From NCBI GenBank assembly GCA_963969595.1, contig OZ018410.1, forward strand, positions 35,135,413 through 35,199,412: DNA of 64,000 bases, in the 5' to 3' direction. Shown here piece by piece: positions 59,521 to 64,000 of this stretch. Source of the DNA: Neckera pumila (Eukaryota; Streptophyta; Bryopsida; Hypnales; Neckeraceae). A program made the translations under genes and the position numbers. Within the stretch, counting starts at the first letter, position 1. The number at the start of each line of letters is the position of its first letter. The notes under the pieces were generated by a model. The model was not told the DNA's origin. It saw only the letters and a program-made list of their open reading frames with translations, and ran no database searches.

Positions 59521-60461
59521 GCCATGTTTCCTTGGTGAGCCAGACAGTAGTAAGTTACTACTTCAGGTACTGTGCAACCTTCGATTATTAATTCGGAGGT
59601 TTGACTTCGGCATCTACTGTCCAGTATGATGAATGTGTGCATCCAAAATCTGCATGGGAGTGCCAAGCTTTAGTGGAGTGAAAAGTTGAAAAATTTTCTG
59701 GTGTAAAACGTTAAGAATAAGAATTGCCCAACAAGTAGAAATTGGGATAGAGATGGAGGATGTCATTGTGCTCAAATCCTACTTGTGGGCATGTATGATT
59801 AAAGGTTGTATGGAAGAGAGAACCATGAAGTCATGGGCAACAAGAAATGGGTTGGATGTTCTTTTTGCAATGATATTGTATTTGGAATAGTTCATATAAA
59901 GTGTAGCATTTTGATGGGAATACTTTGAAGTTAGAGGCCAGCTATGAATAAGCCTTAGACTTTTGTGGAAGACTATGATAACATAGTAAGGGACCTTGCC
60001 GACATTGTTCAAGAATGTTATATGGAAGGCAATATGAGTTGTTGTTATTAGTAATCGATATATAACATGAAAGAAATCTTTAGCCAACTACATATGTTTG
60101 ACATAGTTGAACTTTCAAGGAAGGAATTCAATCTATTGATTATTAGGATAAAGCATCACCAATGAGGTTGGATGCAAATTAGATTACATGCTGACCTAAT
60201 CCCCCAATGGACTTGGATTATTAGCTAATAATTTAAGAATTAAATGTAAACAATTATTTTAAGAATCCAAAGTTGGATATGGTTTAGTGGACTTAAAAAT
60301 AGAATCTCTTCAAATTGACATTCTACTTGATTTCAATATTGACTAGTGTGCCCTGTGCCGTTACCACAACCAAAATCATAGTAAAAATAGTTTTCTAAAT
60401 TTTTAATTTATAATGAAATCTTTGAAATACAATATCTTCACAAACACCATCAAGCAAAGCC
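59521..60461. other. Intergenic DNA, nothing recognised
   Basis: No supported feature. Confidence 0.4.
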
Positions 60462-60655
60462 CGTCCACCCTTCCTCGCTAAGAGCTTTCCAATGTAGCTT
60501 TACAAAACACAACCAATATCAAAGTAAATGTAATTTTCAATTTTTTTTAAACCCACAAAAACTTCAAAATTCAATCACTTTCGCACCATAGGTTGGAATG
60601 CCGCTTGTGCACCCCTCCTCGCCAAGGGCTTTCCGATGGTATCATGCACACAACC
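60462..60655. repeat. Diverged direct repeat, about 50 bp each, 145 bp apart
   Basis: CCTCGCTAAGAGCTTTCCAATG within 60462-60513 and CCTCGCCAAGGGCTTTCCGATG within 60607-60655, each followed by a CACAACC block. Origin unknown. Confidence 0.55.
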
Positions 60656-60927
60656 GAGGGACTCACAGTCCAGAAGATCTCATTGTAACAAATAAAACAA
60701 AACAAACTACCAAATTTAAAGTATGGATTATTAATTGATAGCTCATAAACATTGAAAATGTAATAGGATTAGTCTTCATTCCTTAGTATCTTCCTCAAAG
60801 TTGGAAGTTGGAAGGTAAATTTTATTTTTTTTAAACTGAAATTTTAAGGTACAAATCATTAGGAAAAATTTCAATCCTCTAGAAGGCCGCAAATTCTGCA
60901 CCTGCCCGATGCAATTATAGAGAAAAA
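60656..60927. other. AT-rich intergenic DNA, nothing recognised
   Basis: No supported feature. Confidence 0.4.

Positions 60928-60963
<36 letters not shown>
60928..60963. repeat. (ATT)n microsatellite, about 12 units
   Basis: Uninterrupted trinucleotide run. Confidence 0.95.
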
Positions 60964-61582
60964 GATTTTTAAAATTGGATGTTGACTATCAGATTTTTGT
61001 TTTCTTAGTATTTTTTGTATTTTTTTTAATATAATTTTAAGAATTCTTTTGGTTAATTCATTTTGAAATTGCACCAAAAGAGTCCTATAAATCAATTCCT
61101 TAGCAATCTTTTGGAGGGTTGAAATTTTTCGTAATGTGAATGAATTTAATCGAAGATCGAAATGTCCTTAATAGAGATGACGAAGGGAAAAAATGATTTC
61201 ATCCACTTGGAGTTGTAATTTCACCCTTTCAATTTTTTATATGGAATATGTTAAGTATTCAATAATTTTACTATATAAATTTTGGAAATTAATCATTGCA
61301 ATATTCTACAAAGTTTTTGAATTGAAGTTTTCTATGACTTTTTTGCTTTAAAAGCACAATTGGAGAGGACGTTATTGTCTAATTGACAACTGAATTTGAA
61401 AATTTTATCATAGTTAGAGTTTATATTTCAAGCTTGAAACAAATATCATTAAAAAAATGTTAGAACTTTTTTCATGATAAAAATTAAAATATTCATTTTT
61501 TGGTTTATTTTTTTAGTTGAATAAAACTATTAAGGATGATTTGGACATAATTATCTAACCATCTAAATTTAATGCAAGGTTC
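60964..61582. other. AT-rich intergenic DNA, nothing recognised
   Basis: No supported feature. Confidence 0.4.
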
Positions 61583-62729
61583 TTAACTCCTAAAGGACCA
61601 AATGGCATTTTTTTATCAACATAGCAATTTTGGGCAGTTCACTACAAGTGTAAATTTTATTTATTTTCTTTGAAAATTTCACACAGGATGTGCCCAAGGA
61701 GTAGCTTTAAGGCCCAACAACTTTCAAAACTTTTGACTACATGGTTAAAAAGTTATTGGATGATATGTCATTTTTGACAGTCGATGTGCAGCTCAAAAAA
61801 TTCCTAAAAAATCACTTTTAAAATAAATAAAAATTGAAATTGGTTCTTAAAATTTATACATATGTGTAAAGCTTTAAAATATTCCATATTGATTTATGAG
61901 ATGAAAATTATGAGGTGTTCTATTGTACGGGCAGTTATGAATTCCCTACTCTAAAATAAACTTTGAAGTCCTTTATTTAATTCAGTTTTTAATACTTTTT
62001 GATAAAAAAACAACAACATAGGATTTATATTGTTTATTTCAACATTATAATAGTTGGGATTGACATCATTCAATTCAATAATTAAATTCTTAACAATTTC
62101 ATGTTTTGAATAATTTTCTACTTCTTTCTACAACCTATTTTTTCCTATATGTTGTACAATTCCAAATGGTCTGAAAATTTTTAAGCATGCAACCAACTTG
62201 CTCATTGGAGGAGTTTCGGGACTCCTAAGAGATTGCGAGTTCCCGGACTGTGGAAACTCTTGTGAACTCTGCAGGAATGCTAGGATGTTGCCAAATGGCC
62301 AGGCTGACGTGACCAAAGGACTGCCACGTCATTTTTGAAAATAAAAATAAAAAAATAAAAAAATTGGTTAAAATGATATTTTGGTGAAACAATCTTCCAA
62401 GGCCTTTGAAACCCCTCTAATGTTGAAGAATGAATCCAAGGAGTAACCACCATCTTGGACATTTTTTCATTTAAATTTGACCTTGTGAGGTGCAGCTGCC
62501 CGATTTTTTGCAGGACCAAAAAATGGGGTTTTGTTAATTCAAATGCTAATATCTTGCAATCTACAAGGTAGAACATTCTGAAATTTTTATGTATTCTCAA
62601 ACAAGTTTACTACAAGGTCCTTTGGTTACTTGTGTTTAAAAATGATTAGTAAAATTTGGTACTTGTATTGGAAATAGCATTTTTGGACTATTATTAGTGA
62701 AAACATAGTGTCTGACCTTTAGGGGTCAA
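61583..62729 (-). mobile_element. TTAA repeat, subfamily 1, with a nested MITE
   Basis: TTAACTCCTAAAGGACC at 61583; right end GACCTTTAGGGGTCAA (TTAA mutated to TCAA) ends at 62729. Without the 220-bp insertion at 62203-62422 its length is 927 bp, like the other copies. Confidence 0.85.
62203..62422. mobile_element. Nested MITE, 220 bp
   Basis: Left CATTGGAGGAGTTTC at 62203-62217; right GAAACCCCTCTAATG at 62408-62422, a 15-bp terminal inverted repeat with two mismatches. The host repeat reads through cleanly once it is removed. No target duplication beyond perhaps one T is visible, so the superfamily is uncertain. Confidence 0.72.
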
Positions 62730-64000
62730 TTGGCAAAGTTTATTCAATTATTTTATTAAGTTTATCTTTAAGGGCTACTTTATCATGAAATCTTAAGAAA
62801 ATATGTGACTTCTACAAATTAAGCAAAATTTGGTTACATTTTGAGGAACATTTTGTAAATGATTACAAAAGCTTCTCCATCTTCTATTATTAAGAGCTTG
62901 TAATTTAGTGTTAATCTATTGTGAATGACCTTTGTTTATATTATCATTTATTTTGCTCTTTCTTTGTTTTGGAGAGGTTAGATTAGGAATTCAAAAATAA
63001 ATTCCTTATTGAGGAATAATCCTCTTCTTGAACACTTGAAGATTAAATTATTTTAGTTATTGTGATTTTGCATCACAAGTTCCCAACTTTTAAAAGTGAC
63101 ATAAGGTGTCCTAGAGGAAATAGTTTATACACTTTACTTGTGTCAAAAAAAAAAATAGTTTATATAAATCTATAATATTTAAAATTATGACATCACCTCA
63201 ATGCATGACCCTTGCTCCATATAACATAAAATAGTTTTCCACCTTATTCATCTACACCTAATAAAGACTTTTGTGTCACCCTAAATAAAGTTATAACAGT
63301 CTCTCCATTATTTGGTGATGGAGGGTTTACAACAAGGGATTGTTGATTCTCTCAGGCCATAACAAGACCTAGAGTTGTTGGTTTTCTTATAAATGGCCTA
63401 TCATATTGCCAAATGCATTTCCCTTGCACTTTTAAAAAATAATATCCATACCTTAAGTTAGAAAATGGTTCCAATGGAAAGAATAAAGTGTTTTCATGAT
63501 TTTCATCATTGAAAATTGAACATGCAAGTGTTGATTTGGAATTATTTGTGATTTCTACTTATAAAAATGCATTTCAATAATTGCAAGGTAGAGTATGTAA
63601 TGAATTTGGTAGCTTTTCATGTGAAATTTAGTTTTGTGAGAGTGCATTTTAGTGTGTTGACACTATTTCTAGTTGTTCATGTCACTTGCAATCCTCAAAA
63701 GAAATGATATGCAAATTTTTAAAATATAGTAGGGATGGATAGCATACTAAAAATAAATCTCTTGATATAATCTCACAAGTCCCATGCAACTTTGCACTCA
63801 AAATTGGTCTCCATATTAACAAGCAAGCTCTTTAAACATCTATGCGTTGAGATTTTGAAAAAAATTCAACTTGCTTCATTGGAGAAAACTACAAGTCCAT
63901 GTTATTTTTTCATGGAAAAAACACACTTGAAAAGGCCTGTGCACTTAGGCGTTACATAACATTCAAAGGTCAATGTCAGTACTGCCTTAGTGCCTCTTGG
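62730..64000. other. AT-rich intergenic DNA, nothing recognised
   Basis: No supported gene or repeat end up to the window end. Confidence 0.4.

Noticed and set aside
1..64000. Bacterial or organellar features (operons, CRISPR arrays, rRNA, tRNA)
   Set aside because: Spliced nuclear plant gene, no Shine-Dalgarno-led ORFs, no regular spacer array, and no rRNA or tRNA sequence that I recognised by eye.

Overview
The window is nuclear DNA of a plant, very probably a land plant. It is strongly AT-rich, crowded with short repeats, and holds one confidently identified gene: an intron-rich class I trehalose-6-phosphate synthase (TPS1 type) on the minus strand at 46212-54620. Its 18 coding exons were assembled by hand. 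All junction phases agree and the exons sum to 3012 nt (1003 residues plus stop). The species cannot be fixed from the sequence; a bryophyte or lycophyte is only a guess.

Layout. From 1 to about 45 kb and from 56.8 kb to the end there is no convincing intact gene. The AT-rich sequence is dominated by non-autonomous transposon relics. The commonest are elements of about 0.9 kb that start with TTAACCCCTAAAGG, or a close variant, and end with its reverse complement. TTAA is the only flanking duplication visible, which points to the piggyBac type. I traced about 17 whole or partial copies in several subfamilies that share one half and differ in the other. Around and inside them lie a CACTA-type element with a 3-bp target duplication, three long fold-back (hairpin) elements, a Stowaway-like MITE, a 220-bp nested MITE, a LINE reverse transcriptase scrap, a second diverged repeat family and simple repeats.

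Gene island. From about 45 to 56.8 kb base composition is more balanced, introns are short, and I saw none of the repeat families inside the gene. Just beyond the 5' end of TPS, on the plus strand, a CT-rich leader is followed by an open region with a basic N-terminus and one hydrophobic segment (56041-56745). It may be the start of a divergent gene, broken or cut off by repeats. Two G-boxes and a C-box lie between the two starts.

Function. The TPS protein keeps the residues expected of an active GT20 glucosyltransferase (UDP-glucose plus glucose-6-phosphate to trehalose-6-phosphate). Its C-terminal phosphatase-like domain has lost the catalytic aspartates, as in other plant class I TPS proteins. 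No other gene of the pathway is in the window.
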